Made by a program: the position numbers and the translations under genes
Part shown: one piece after another, positions 8,607-17,296 of the stretch
Layout: every line of letters starts with the position of its first letter
Position numbering within the stretch: the first letter of the stretch is position 1
The notes under the pieces: model-generated
What the model was told of the DNA's origin: nothing
The model's database searches: none
Seen by the model: the letters and a program-made list of their open reading frames with translations, nothing else
DNA from: Kribbella sandramycini
GTDB taxonomy: Bacteria; Actinomycetota; Actinomycetes; Propionibacteriales; Kribbellaceae
Direction of reading: 5' to 3'
NCBI RefSeq assembly: GCF_013131805.1
Contig: NZ_JABJRC010000002.1
Location: forward strand, 868,001-932,000
DNA: 64,000 nt

Positions 8607-9451
8607 CGAGTCAGCGTACGCCGGAAGAGTCGCTGGCCGACGTCTCGCTTGGAGCGTCGCACTTCGGCGACGGTCCGCACCTTGCGCGGCGTCCACCAGG
8701 ACTGCGACGGCTTGTGCAGCATCCACCCGTCGCCAAGGGTGATCGCGGCGTGGTTCACCCGGCCGTCGTCGGTGGCGCGCCAGACGAACACTGTGCCCGG
8801 CTGGTCGTCGCGGCCGCCGGGTGTGGTGTTTTCGGCCAGCCAGGTCTCGAAGGGCTCGCGCAGCATCCAGGTGATGTCTGCGCCTTCGACTCCGGCGGCC
8901 GCCATGACCGTGCCGAAGCAGTTCGGGCCGCTGAACGGCGGGAACGTCCCGGCAAGCTCCTGGGCCCGGGGAAGGCTGGCGGGCCACCTGTTCACCTCGG
9001 TGTGCCGGCTGGGGCCGAGGTATTCGCTGACAACTGCCGGCAGCACTTCTGCCGCGTGATCGGTGAGGATGGATTTCCACCAGACGAAGCGGTGCCCGTC
9101 GGCCTGTCTGCGCAGCTCCGGGCCCAGTAGGTGTTGCCAGCGCCGTACGGTCGGTACCGCACCGCGCTCGTAGCTCGCCTGCGCGCGGACGAGCTGGGCG
9201 CGGACCGCCGGCGCCAGCTCGGTGAACTGCCCTTCGTTGAGCCAGACGGCCACAGTGGCGGCGGAGTCGACGTCGTACACCAGGAAGGTGTCGCGTTCGT
9301 TGCGCGTCAGCGGACGGTCGCTGCCCTGGAGGCTCCAGGCGGCAGCCTGCTCGGGGGTGACGAAGAACGGCTGCTCGTCGGGGGCCAGCCAGTCGACCCA
9401 CTGCGCCAGCAGCTCGGGGGAGACGTCGATTCCGAGGACGGTGAGGCTCAC
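8603..9451 (-). CDS. Conserved actinobacterial protein, possible NlpC/P60-like cysteine-hydrolase fold
   Basis: 282 residues, not confidently recognised. The C-terminal half has a Cys-containing helix (SGPNCFGTVMAAAG) and, about 60 residues later, NHAAITLGDGWMLHKP, which resembles the Cys and His blocks of NlpC/P60-like amidases. There is no signal peptide or membrane segment. It is the first gene of a two-gene unit with the RmlD-like reductase. The peptidase idea is an inference from motif spacing only. Confidence 0.75.
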   Translation of the reverse strand: MSLTVLGIDVSPELLAQWVDWLAPDEQPFFVTPEQAAAWSLQGSDRPLTRNERDTFLVYDVDSAATVAVWLNEGQFTELAPAVRAQLVRAQASYERGAVPTVRRWQHLLGPELRRQADGHRFVWWKSILTDHAAEVLPAVVSEYLGPSRHTEVNRWPASLPRAQELAGTFPPFSGPNCFGTVMAAAGVEGADITWMLREPFETWLAENTTPGGRDDQPGTVFVWRATDDGRVNHAAITLGDGWMLHKPSQSWWTPRKVRTVAEVRRSKRDVGQRLFRRTLTR

Positions 9452-9491
9452 GCGGCCACCCTGTCAGAGCGGCGGCCGCGTGGCGCGCGAA

Positions 9492-10397
9492 TTACTTGGG
9501 GCCCAGGCAGAGGGTGTAGCGGGTGTAGCGCTCCTGGACGGTGTACGACGCCTCGTACCCGGGGAACTGGTCGCAGCGGCTGCCGTCGGTCGTGCCGGGG
9601 ATCTTGCCGATGATGCGGAACTCGGCATCCGACTTGCTGCAGTCGAGCACCTTGACCTCGGGGTCGGCGTCCGTGCCCTTGTTCTGCACGCACTGGCCGA
9701 CGACGGCCTCGGACGTCGAGGTGGTGGTCAGGTTGCCGATCACGATCGCCGCGATGATCGCGATCGGGATCAGCGCCATGAAGATCTGCGGGCGCTGGAT
9801 GAGCGGCTTGCCCAGCTCCATCGGCCGGCCCGGGCCGGGCTGGGGGTCGGGGAGCCGCTTGAACTTCTGGAAGGTGATCAGGTTGGCGATCATCGTGACC
9901 GGGTTGATGATCATCGACGCGAAACCCCACCAGCCCTGGACGAGGCTGTTCGCGGTCATGTTGCGGACCGACGCCGTGCCGCAGGTCTTGCAGAACGGGC
10001 CCTGCAACTTCAGGAACCGCATCACGATCACGATGCCCTGGTGGCCGCGCACAATCGCGTCCACCGCCGGGTAGCCGCCGCAGAACCGGCAGGTGCCCGG
10101 CTGGAACTGCTGCTGGGGAAACTGCTGCGGGAACTGCCCCGGCTGCTGGAACTGCTGCTGCTGAGGGAACTGGCCCTGCTGCTGCGGCTGGACGTACGGC
10201 TGGTAGTGCTGCGGGTCGTACTGCTGCGGCTGACCCTGCGGAGCGCCGTACGGTGGCTGAGCCGGGGGCTGGCCCTGGGGAGCGCCGTACTGCGGAGCCG
10301 GCTGGGTGTACTGCGGGAACTGCTCCTGCGGTGGCCCGTACCCGCCGGGCTGGCCGGGGTACGGGTTCTGCGGGGGCTGCGGGGGAACTGAGGTCAC
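9492..10397 (-). CDS. Membrane protein of the LppU/SCO3897 type with Pro/Gln-rich tail and zinc ribbon
   Basis: 301 residues. Residues 1-100 are a Pro/Gln/Tyr-rich disordered tail; residues 103-139 hold two CxxC knuckles (CRFC and CKTC) of a zinc ribbon; hydrophobic segments lie around 152-175 and 204-222; the last about 70 residues are a cysteine-containing extracytoplasmic domain (GQCVQNKG, DCSKSDAEF, SRCDQFPG, YTLCLGPK) like the LppU family. Function is unknown in the family. The start is the first ATG after a 118-bp region divergent from the WYL regulator. Confidence 0.82.
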   Translation of the reverse strand: MTSVPPQPPQNPYPGQPGGYGPPQEQFPQYTQPAPQYGAPQGQPPAQPPYGAPQGQPQQYDPQHYQPYVQPQQQGQFPQQQQFQQPGQFPQQFPQQQFQPGTCRFCGGYPAVDAIVRGHQGIVIVMRFLKLQGPFCKTCGTASVRNMTANSLVQGWWGFASMIINPVTMIANLITFQKFKRLPDPQPGPGRPMELGKPLIQRPQIFMALIPIAIIAAIVIGNLTTTSTSEAVVGQCVQNKGTDADPEVKVLDCSKSDAEFRIIGKIPGTTDGSRCDQFPGYEASYTVQERYTRYTLCLGPK

Positions 10398-10515
10398 GAG
10401 AACTTCCTGGGACTAGAAGTCGTAATCGAACCCGTGAACCTTACTTTCTCCCGGGATCACCGGTGCGGTCGGTTAAGATCCGACACCGGACGACCTCCTT
10501 CCGGAATGGACGACG

Positions 10516-11466
10516 ATGGCGCACGACGTGAGCCCCACCGCGCGGACGCTGACCGTGCTCGAGCTGATCCAGAACCGGCCGGGGATCACCGCCGAGCAGC
10601 TCGGCGACAAACTCGGCGTCTCCGAACGCGCCGCCCGCCGGTACGTCGCGATCCTGCGCGAGGCCGAGATCCCGATCGAGTCGGTCCGCGGCCCGTACGG
10701 CGGGTACCGGGTCGGCCGCGGCCTGCGGGTACCGCCGCTGATGTTCAGCACCACCGAGGCGCTCGGGCTTGTGATGGCCGTCCTGGAGGGCCCGCGCGGC
10801 GCGGCCGGCCCGGTGGAGAGCGCGCTGGGCAAGATCATCCGCGTCCTCCCCGAGCCGGTCGCCCGCGCGACGGACGCCGTCCGCCGGGTCAGCGCCCGCG
10901 GCCCCGACCCCGGCGCCCGCGCTCCGGACCCGGAGATCACCGCCGCGCTGGTGGCCGCCAGCGTCGATCGGCGCCGAATCGCGATCTCGTACGAGCGCTG
11001 CCCCGGCGAGATGCGCGCGATGGAGGTTGACCCGTGGGCGGTCGTCGTCCGGCGCGGGCGCTGGTACCTGCTCGGCTGGTCGCTCACCAAGGACGCCCGG
11101 CGGGTCCTGCGCGCCGACAAGGTCGTCGCGGTCGAGGAGACCGGCGGCGAGTTCTGCCCGCCCGACGACCTGGACGCGCTCGCGACCGTCGAGGAGCATC
11201 TGTCCTCGGGCTGGAGGTACCAGCTGGAGATCCTGATCGAGGCGCCGGTGGACGACGTCCGGCAGTGGATCGCCCGCAGCATGGGCCGCCTCGAGGAGGT
11301 CACCCCCACCCAGACCCGCCTGCTCGCCAGCACCGACGAGCCCGACTGGTACGCCGCCCAGCTCACCGCGATCCACGCGCCGTACCGCATCGTCTCCCCA
11401 CCCGAGCTCCAGCAGGCCGCCCGCCGGCTGGCCCATCGACTCCTGGAGGCAGCCGACGATGCGTGA
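10516..11466 (+). CDS. YafY-type transcriptional regulator (HTH_11 + WYL)
   Basis: 316 residues. N-terminal winged HTH (LGDKLGVSERAARRYVAILREAEIPIE, residues 30-60), then a WYL ligand-binding domain (WAVVVRRGRWYLLGWSLTKDARRVLRADKV, about 170-205) and a WCX C-terminal extension. WYL proteins sense nucleic acids or nucleotides and act as activators or repressors. A TAAGAT -10-like box lies about 40 bp upstream. It overlaps the DUF1905 gene by 8 bp, making that gene a likely target or partner. Confidence 0.88.
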   Translation: MAHDVSPTARTLTVLELIQNRPGITAEQLGDKLGVSERAARRYVAILREAEIPIESVRGPYGGYRVGRGLRVPPLMFSTTEALGLVMAVLEGPRGAAGPVESALGKIIRVLPEPVARATDAVRRVSARGPDPGARAPDPEITAALVAASVDRRRIAISYERCPGEMRAMEVDPWAVVVRRGRWYLLGWSLTKDARRVLRADKVVAVEETGGEFCPPDDLDALATVEEHLSSGWRYQLEILIEAPVDDVRQWIARSMGRLEEVTPTQTRLLASTDEPDWYAAQLTAIHAPYRIVSPPELQQAARRLAHRLLEAADDA

Positions 11467-11749
11467 CCTCACCTTCACCGGCGAGATCTGGTACTGGCGC
11501 GGCCCGGCCCCCTACTACTTCGTCACCGTCCCCGACGAGGAGTCCGCCTACCTCGAAGCCGAATCCGCCTTCGTCTCCTACGGCTGGGGCATGATTCCCG
11601 TCACCGCCCAGATCAACGACACCGCCTGGGAAACCTCCCTCTTCCCCAAAGACGGCGCCTACATAGTCCCCCTCAAAACCGCCGTCCGCCGAGCCCAGAA
11701 CCTGGACGACGGCGACACCCCCACCCTCCACCTCCGCATCCGCACCTGA
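11459..11749 (+). CDS. DUF1905 domain protein
   Basis: 96 residues matching the small beta-barrel DUF1905 family (FTGEIWYWRGPAPYYFVTVP...GWGMIPVTAQI...TSLFPKDGAYIVPLKTAVRRA). The biochemical role of the family is unknown. The start ATG lies inside the final codons of the WYL regulator gene, so co-translation is expected. The 168 bp after it, up to the convergent HAD gene, is strikingly C-rich on this strand and contains no gene. Confidence 0.88.
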   Translation: MRDLTFTGEIWYWRGPAPYYFVTVPDEESAYLEAESAFVSYGWGMIPVTAQINDTAWETSLFPKDGAYIVPLKTAVRRAQNLDDGDTPTLHLRIRT

Positions 11750-11917
11750 CCCCCACCACCCCGCACCCACCGGCCCCACCCGGCCGCCTCCCCGCCAGGC
11801 CCACCCAGCCGCCACACCCACCCGACCACCGGTTCGAGGCCCCGGCACCCACCTCTCGCCTTTCTCGGCCGCTGGATCGCCGGCCCAGGCAAACTCCCCG
11901 GCCGCCTGAGCAAACCC

Positions 11918-12574
11918 TCACCAGGCCAAAGCAGCAAGACTGGTAATACGCGGCAGCTGAGGGTGGTGGTCGAGGCGATCGAGCAGCACCGCCGGCATGC
12001 CGACTGCTTGAGCGCCCTGGACGTCGTTCTCGAGCGAATCACCGACCATCAGCGCCTCGTCCGCACGCAACCCCGCCTGCGCCAGCGCGAGCTCGAACGC
12101 CCGCGGGTCGGGCTTGCCCGCCGGGAAGTCCTCGGCCGAGATGAACTCGTCCAGCTCGTCGAGCAGCCCGAACCGACCGAGCTTGTAGGTCTGATGCGCG
12201 GTGTTGCCATTGGTGAACACGATCGCCCGCAACCCGGCGGCCCGAACCCGACGCAGGGCCGGCACGGCGTCGTCGTACATGCTCCACCCGGCCTCGTACC
12301 GCCAGACATACCCCTCGAACAGCGCATCAGCCTCGGCATCCGTCGCCTCCGGCACCCGAAGGAACTCCCGCACACGCACCCGCCGCTGCTCGGCGAACGT
12401 CAGCTCCCGCCGCTGATACCGCCCGTAATGCCGACCAGAGATCCGCGCCCACCGAACGGCGACGTCCGCGCCAATGTCGCCATGCTCAGCCGCCCACTCG
12501 ACGACGGCGCGAGCGGCGGCTTGCTCTTGTTCGACGAGCGTGCCGTCGAGATCGAACAGGACGGCTTGGATCAC
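11918..12574 (-). CDS. HAD-family hydrolase (phosphatase-like)
   Basis: About 218 residues from a GTG start that has GGAGG 4 nt upstream; the in-frame ATG at 12622 would place the start across a hairpin and is rejected. Motifs: I = LFDLDGTLV, II = VFTNGN, III Lys in GKPDPRAF, IV = VGDSLENDV. This fits haloacid-dehalogenase-type phosphatases of the Gph/phosphonatase group. Substrate unknown. It lies 51 bp downstream of the aldo/keto reductase with a strong hairpin between. Confidence 0.88.
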   Translation of the reverse strand: MIQAVLFDLDGTLVEQEQAAARAVVEWAAEHGDIGADVAVRWARISGRHYGRYQRRELTFAEQRRVRVREFLRVPEATDAEADALFEGYVWRYEAGWSMYDDAVPALRRVRAAGLRAIVFTNGNTAHQTYKLGRFGLLDELDEFISAEDFPAGKPDPRAFELALAQAGLRADEALMVGDSLENDVQGAQAVGMPAVLLDRLDHHPQLPRITSLAALAW

Positions 12575-12583
12575 GAGACCTCC

Positions 12584-12620
12584 GATCGGTGCGCCCGGGA
12601 TACGGCCGGGCGCACCGATC
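12584..12620 (-). terminator. Perfect 15-bp inverted repeat between aldo/keto reductase and HAD genes
   Basis: Arms 12584-12598 and 12606-12620 are exact reverse complements (GATCGGTGCGCCCGG), loop 7 nt. It starts 5 nt after the reductase stop and ends directly against the GGAGG of the HAD gene, with no T-run. Either a factor-assisted terminator or an mRNA stabiliser/translation-modulating stem. Confidence 0.65.
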
Positions 12621-12625
12621 ATCGC

Positions 12626-13462
12626 TCAGTCGGCCGGGATCGCGCTCAGAGTTTCGATCTCGGCGGGGGAGAGGCGGATATCGGCCGCGGCGAGGTTCTG
12701 CTCCAGGTGCCGCGGGTTACCCGTCCCCGGGATGACCAGGACGTGCGAGCCCAGCGACAGCGTCCACGCCAGCCGGATCTGCGCCGGCGTCGCGCCATGA
12801 GCATCGGCGATCCGCTGGATGACGTCGTCCGAGGCGACCCCGCCGGCTTCGCGCGAGGCGCCGGTGAGCGCGAAGTACGGCACGAACGCGATGCCCTGCT
12901 CACCACACACCCGCAGCAACTCGTCGTTGACCCGGCCGAAGCCCACGCCGTACCGGTTCTGCACGGCGGCGACCGGCGCGATCTCCTGCGCCTGCGCCAG
13001 ATGCTCGTTGCGGATGTTCGACAACCCGAGCTGCCGAATCAGCCCCTTGTCCCGCAGCTCGGCGAGCACCCCGAAATGCTCCGCGACCGACGAGAGCCCG
13101 GCCTGCCACAAATACACCAGATCGAGGCTGTCCCGACCGAGCGTCCGCAGATTCTCCTCGACGTACGCCGCCAACTGGTCCGGCCGCGCCATCCCCTCGG
13201 CCGTCGGCCCGACCTTCGTCGCGACCAGCACCTCCGCCGCGGACCCGACCCCGGCCCGCACCGCCTCGTTCGCCCACCCGAGCACCTCGAACTCCCACGC
13301 CTCGCCCGCCCGCGCGAACGACGGGTAGAACAAGGCGGTGTCCACATGGTTCACCCCCAGCTCCACCGCCAGCCGGACGAGCGCCGCCCCGTCCGCCACC
13401 GTCAGCTCCCCGGCCGCGCCACCCAGCCGCTTGGCCCCGAATCCAACCCGCCGCAATTCCAC
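12626..13462 (-). CDS. Aldo/keto reductase family protein
   Basis: About 278 residues from a GTG with GGAGG 8 nt upstream; an ATG at 13531 would add 23 residues encoded by unusually AT-rich DNA. The fold is clear: GVNHVDTALFYPSF holds the catalytic Asp and Tyr, VLVATKVG the Lys, LGLSNIRNEHL and VLVIPGTGNPRHLEQNL the NADPH end. The usual catalytic His position (LVYLxx) reads Trp (VYLWQAG), so either a divergent subfamily or altered activity. Probably NADPH-dependent carbonyl reduction. HAD gene lies downstream. Confidence 0.82.
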   Translation of the reverse strand: MELRRVGFGAKRLGGAAGELTVADGAALVRLAVELGVNHVDTALFYPSFARAGEAWEFEVLGWANEAVRAGVGSAAEVLVATKVGPTAEGMARPDQLAAYVEENLRTLGRDSLDLVYLWQAGLSSVAEHFGVLAELRDKGLIRQLGLSNIRNEHLAQAQEIAPVAAVQNRYGVGFGRVNDELLRVCGEQGIAFVPYFALTGASREAGGVASDDVIQRIADAHGATPAQIRLAWTLSLGSHVLVIPGTGNPRHLEQNLAAADIRLSPAEIETLSAIPAD

Positions 13463-13563
13463 CGGCTTGACCTCCGCAATTCCCGATGATAAGTTTGTAG
13501 GTAATAGCGCATTCAGATTGTTTTCCGGCATCCCGCCAGAATAAATCACCAATAACTCCCAGT

Positions 13564-13590
13564 CCACCCTTTCCGGGTGGATTTTTTGTT
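13564..13590 (+). terminator. Rho-independent terminator-like stem plus T-run upstream of the FemAB-like gene
   Basis: CCACCC (13564-13569) and GGGTGG (13575-13580) form a stem followed by ATTTTTTGTT. The T-run reads on the + strand, where no gene precedes it, so it would act on a transcript that enters the 13705 gene or on antisense transcription of the reductase. Confidence 0.6.
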
Positions 13591-13704
13591 GCCCGGACGG
13601 CCTCCCCGGCGACCGGCCGGCCCGCCGGATTCGCACTGGGGTGTGACTTTTCGGCGGGGTCAGGCGCTCTTCAGTAGTAAGGCGGTTGCTGCTGAGGAGG
13701 GAAC

Positions 13705-14856
13705 ATGCTGAGTGAGGTCGAGACCCGGCCGGGCGTGCTGGAAATCGGAGTAATTGCTCCGGGGGAATACCAGGCGCTGGCCGATCTGCACGGTGGCCGG
13801 AGCTATTTACAGCTCGCCGCGTGGGCCGCGGTGAAAGCGGAATGGACGTCGGAGCTGCTCGCCTGGCGGGCCACCGACGGCACGGTGGTGGGCACGACGC
13901 TGGTGCTGCTCCGCCGGCTGCCCGGGGTGTCGCGCTGGTACGCCTACCTGCCGGAGGGCCCGGATATCGACTGGTCCGACCCGCGCCTGGAGCGCTGGCT
14001 CGACCCGCTGCTCGAGCACCTCGACCGGCGGCAGGTGTTCGCCGTCCGGCTCGGTCCGCCGCCCGCGCTGCGGCGCTGGCAGGCGGCGACGCTCAAGTCG
14101 GCCGGAGCGCCGGGCCGGCAGGTGGACGACGTCCTCCCGGACGTGGTGGAGCCGCTCGGATCCGCGGTCGTCGAGCGGTTGCGGACGCTGGGATGGTCGC
14201 GCGGCGGCGAGGACGGGACGGGCGGGGACGCGCAGCCGCGGTACCAGTTCCAGGTGCCGCTCGCCGGGCGGACGGACGCCGAGCTGTGGTCGGGATTGAG
14301 CAAGGAGTGGCGGCGCAACATCCAGAAGGGCGAGAAGTCCGGCGTCCGGATCCGGATCGGCACCGAGGCCGACCTGCCCGCGTTCTTCCAGTTGCTGCAG
14401 GCAACCGAGCGGCGCAACGGCTTCCGCCTCGGCCGCTCGCTCGCCTACTACGAACGCCAGTACCGCGTCCTGAACGCCGAGCTCCAGGGCCGGATGCGGC
14501 TCTACCTGTCGACGTACCGCGACGAGGTCCTCGCCGCCCACACGATGAACGTGGTCGGACGCCGGGTCTGGTACCAGTCCGGCGGCTCAGCCAACCACCG
14601 GCGCGACGTCCGCCCCAGTCACGTCCTGCAGTGGCGGATGATGTCGGACGCCCACCAGCTCGGCGCCGAACGCTACGACATGCGCGGCGTCAGCGGCTGC
14701 CTGGACCCGACCGACCCCGCTTTCGGCCTGCTCCGCTGGAAGCTCGGGACCGGCGGTGAGCTGATCCAGACCGTCGGGGAGTGGGAGCGCCCGCTCCCCG
14801 GCCCGGTCAACCAGCTCCTGCTCCGCGCGATGACGCGGTACCGCCGGCGCGGCTGA
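13705..14856 (+). CDS. FemAB/FemX-like peptidyltransferase (GNAT-fold)
   Basis: 383 residues with the tandem GNAT-like halves of Fem transferases: residues 1-165 (SYLQLAAWAAVKAEW ... ARWYAYLPEGPDI) and 185-380 (GLSKEWRRNIQKGEKSGVRIRIG, then WYQSGGSANHRRDVRPSHVLQWRMM and YDMRGVSGCLDPTDPAFGLLRWK). These enzymes add an amino acid from aminoacyl-tRNA to the peptidoglycan stem peptide. A role in interpeptide bridge synthesis is inferred. GAGGAGGGAAC precedes the ATG. The stop abuts the convergent secreted-protein stop. Confidence 0.87.
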   Translation: MLSEVETRPGVLEIGVIAPGEYQALADLHGGRSYLQLAAWAAVKAEWTSELLAWRATDGTVVGTTLVLLRRLPGVSRWYAYLPEGPDIDWSDPRLERWLDPLLEHLDRRQVFAVRLGPPPALRRWQAATLKSAGAPGRQVDDVLPDVVEPLGSAVVERLRTLGWSRGGEDGTGGDAQPRYQFQVPLAGRTDAELWSGLSKEWRRNIQKGEKSGVRIRIGTEADLPAFFQLLQATERRNGFRLGRSLAYYERQYRVLNAELQGRMRLYLSTYRDEVLAAHTMNVVGRRVWYQSGGSANHRRDVRPSHVLQWRMMSDAHQLGAERYDMRGVSGCLDPTDPAFGLLRWKLGTGGELIQTVGEWERPLPGPVNQLLLRAMTRYRRRG

Positions 14857-15870
14857 TCAGGTGCCGCGGATGATGAAGGGCTTGGTGCTGCCGGCCACCT
14901 TGTCGTAGCAGGGCGGCAGATAGGCCCGGTAGCTGATGTTGCCCTTGTACGCCGGTTGCGCATTCAGCGTGAAGCGATCGCTGATCCGGACCTTCGTGGT
15001 GCTGACGGTGCGCCAGGCGGTCGCGCCGTACAGGCGCTGCAACGCGACCTGGCAGTAGTTGCCCTGGACGACGATGCCGTTCACCGGGACGATCGTGCCG
15101 ACCGGCGCGCTGGTCTTCGACGGGGCGGCCGAGATCGCCGCCGGCCGCTTGACCCGCGTGACGAGCCGTGCGATCCCACCTGGCTTCCCCGGCAGCTTCA
15201 TGCAGCTCGTCCAGTCGCCGTACCGGTTCGCGGGGAACGACCGGGTGAAGTTGCCGCTGGTGTCGCTCAGCACTTCCTCGTGCTCGTTGGCCTCGAGACA
15301 CCGCTCCTCGATCCCGAACCACAGCTTCAGCCGCGTGCCGTACGGCTTACCCGTCTGCGAGTCGATCACCGTATACCGCACCGACCACGGCTTGTCGTAC
15401 GGCACCACCGCGGGCGTCAGCACCGACGTGAACTTCGGTACGTGGACGCCGTTCACCACCAGCGCCGGCGGATTCGCAACCGGCGCCGGGCTGGACGTCG
15501 GCTGACCCTGGACGAGCTCGAGGACGTCGACCGCGGCCGGCTCGATCGTCCCGTTCAGCGTCGACGGAACGTTCGCCGTCCCGCGCCACACCCCAGGAGT
15601 ACCGTCGCCATCGACCAGCTGGAGCGGCATCGACGAGAACTCGTTCGCCGGCCCGGTACCGCTGATTCGCTTGAACTGGACGTAGACGGTCTGCGTGTCC
15701 TCGTACGACCCCTCGACCGTCACCGTGACCGGCACGGTGTTGAGCGACGAGACCGCAACACTCGTCTTGTCCAAGGTCACCTTCAACGGCGTCGCAGCCC
15801 TCGCCGGCGCGACCCCCACCGTCGAACCAACCAGAACCACCGACAGCCCCGCCGCGAACGTTCGTCTCAT
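14857..15870 (-). CDS. Secreted protein with Ig-like and repeat modules, function unknown
   Basis: 337 residues from ATG 15870, which has AGAGG upstream; ATG 15885 is an alternative. A signal peptide (MRRTFAAGLSVVLVGSTVGVAPARA) ends near residue 25. The rest looks beta-rich, with Ig-like segments (VTVTVEGSYEDTQTVYVQFK) and a C-terminal SH3/Ig-like module in which PVGTIVPVNGIVVQ resembles actinobacterial surface repeats. Four cysteines fit disulfides. Nothing identifies an enzyme. It converges with the FemAB-like gene without a gap. Confidence 0.78.
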   Translation of the reverse strand: MRRTFAAGLSVVLVGSTVGVAPARAATPLKVTLDKTSVAVSSLNTVPVTVTVEGSYEDTQTVYVQFKRISGTGPANEFSSMPLQLVDGDGTPGVWRGTANVPSTLNGTIEPAAVDVLELVQGQPTSSPAPVANPPALVVNGVHVPKFTSVLTPAVVPYDKPWSVRYTVIDSQTGKPYGTRLKLWFGIEERCLEANEHEEVLSDTSGNFTRSFPANRYGDWTSCMKLPGKPGGIARLVTRVKRPAAISAAPSKTSAPVGTIVPVNGIVVQGNYCQVALQRLYGATAWRTVSTTKVRISDRFTLNAQPAYKGNISYRAYLPPCYDKVAGSTKPFIIRGT

Positions 15871-16014
15871 CTCCACACCTCTCACCCTGCCGGAGATCCC
15901 GCCCGCCGCACCCCCGCCGTGCCGAACACTGCCCGATCAGCCCCCACCACTGGACCAGAACCCCGAGCCGAAATCCCGTTGCGCCCGCAACGACCTCCTG
16001 CGACCTTCTGATAG

Positions 16015-16755
16015 GTGTCCCCGGCCATCACTCTCCAGTTCCACCCGAACTGGCCGCACGCCGCCGGCACAGTCATCGAGTCCATGGCTGCTGACGGTGT
16101 CTACCGTTCCCAGTTCAGCACCGGGACCTCCAATGGCGGGCTGACCGCCTATCGCGGCGGTGACCGCTGGAACTGGGAGAGCCGCCTCTTCACCGGCCGG
16201 TACGACGACGCGCCCGCCACAGCCCGACCCGTGTACGGCGCTTGGAACCGACGCTCGAGCCCGTACGGCGGAGCCATCCGCTTCGGCTCTTGCTACCTGC
16301 GCCTCCACCCGGCCACCGTCGACCGAGCCACCTTCTGCTTCCCCGACTCCGTCTACGAACCTACCGACGTCGGCGACCGATCCCTGCTGCCACACCTGTG
16401 CCGCTTGGCCGACGACGCATCGAACGGCGATCTCGACGACTACGTCGAAGCGCACGTCCACGGCCCCGTCCGCTTCACCACCGACGTCGAGGCCGTCGTC
16501 CTGGACCCGTCCTTCGCCAACACCTCGATCGCCCACGCCGCCGAACGCCTCGGCTGCCCGGTCGAGTACCACCCAGGCTTCCAGCTCGACCCCGCAGCCA
16601 TCGATCCCGCCTTCCGCGGCGCCCACATCCACACCCTCGCCAGGTCCCTCGGCCCGCTCCTCACGCCCAACCTCCTCCCGACCGCAACCCAATCGGCCCA
16701 GGACCTCAAACACCTCTGGCACTGCCTGGCGCACTTCGGCCGCCGCCCCGCCTGA
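16015..16755 (+). CDS. DUF3626 family protein
   Basis: 246 residues from a GTG start. The N-terminal block (LQFHPNWP...TVIESMAADGVYRSQFSTGTSNGGLTAYRGGDRWNWESRLF) and RPVYGAWN...PYGGAIRFGSCYLRL are the hallmark of DUF3626. The internal FHP, HVHGPV and YHPG histidines suggest metal binding. No experimental role is known to me. It stands alone with a GNAT gene 18 bp downstream in the same direction. Confidence 0.85.
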   Translation: MSPAITLQFHPNWPHAAGTVIESMAADGVYRSQFSTGTSNGGLTAYRGGDRWNWESRLFTGRYDDAPATARPVYGAWNRRSSPYGGAIRFGSCYLRLHPATVDRATFCFPDSVYEPTDVGDRSLLPHLCRLADDASNGDLDDYVEAHVHGPVRFTTDVEAVVLDPSFANTSIAHAAERLGCPVEYHPGFQLDPAAIDPAFRGAHIHTLARSLGPLLTPNLLPTATQSAQDLKHLWHCLAHFGRRPA

Positions 16756-16773
16756 TGTGACAGGCTGCCGACC

Positions 16774-17241
16774 ATGCTCACCGTAGGCCCGCTCCGCCCG
16801 ATCGACCGCGCCGACTGGGAGCACCTGTTCGCCGGCTACAACGTGTTCTACGGGCGGGCGACAATGCCCGACGGCTTCTACGAGCGGGCGTGGACCCGCT
16901 TCCACTCCGGCGAACTCCACGCGCTCGGTGCCCACCTCGACAATCGGCTGGTCGGGATCGCTCACTTCCTGACCCACGCCAGCACGACCTCCGGCGACTC
17001 CTGCTACCTGCAAGACCTGTTCACCGCACCCGAAGCCCGCGGCCAAGGAGCCGCCCGCGCCTTGATCACCGCAGTCGCCGACCGAGCCACCGCCCTCGGC
17101 TGCGATCGCCTCTACTGGTCAACCCACGAATCGAACGCCACCGCTCGTGGGCTGTACGACCAGGTGGCCGAGAACCGCGGCTTCATCGTGTACTCGCGGT
17201 CGCTGGTTGATGCGGACGTGCCACACGCACCAACTCCGTAG
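16774..17241 (+). CDS. GNAT N-acetyltransferase
   Basis: 155 residues. The acetyl-CoA pyrophosphate-binding motif ARGQGAARALITAV follows LQDLFTAPE, and the C-terminal HESNATARGLYDQVAENRGF is the usual GNAT tail. Substrate unknown; similar proteins acetylate small amines. Probably co-transcribed with the DUF3626 gene. Confidence 0.88.
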   Translation: MLTVGPLRPIDRADWEHLFAGYNVFYGRATMPDGFYERAWTRFHSGELHALGAHLDNRLVGIAHFLTHASTTSGDSCYLQDLFTAPEARGQGAARALITAVADRATALGCDRLYWSTHESNATARGLYDQVAENRGFIVYSRSLVDADVPHAPTP

Positions 17242-17296
17242 CACGAGCCGCGGTTGCGCTCAGCCCAGCGGGAGAGAGGCGCTCCGTCGTGAGTTG

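Noticed and set aside
11963..13489. 508-codon + frame across two minus-strand genes
   Set aside because: It covers the HAD and aldo/keto reductase genes antisense, has no recognisable domain and is low-complexity.
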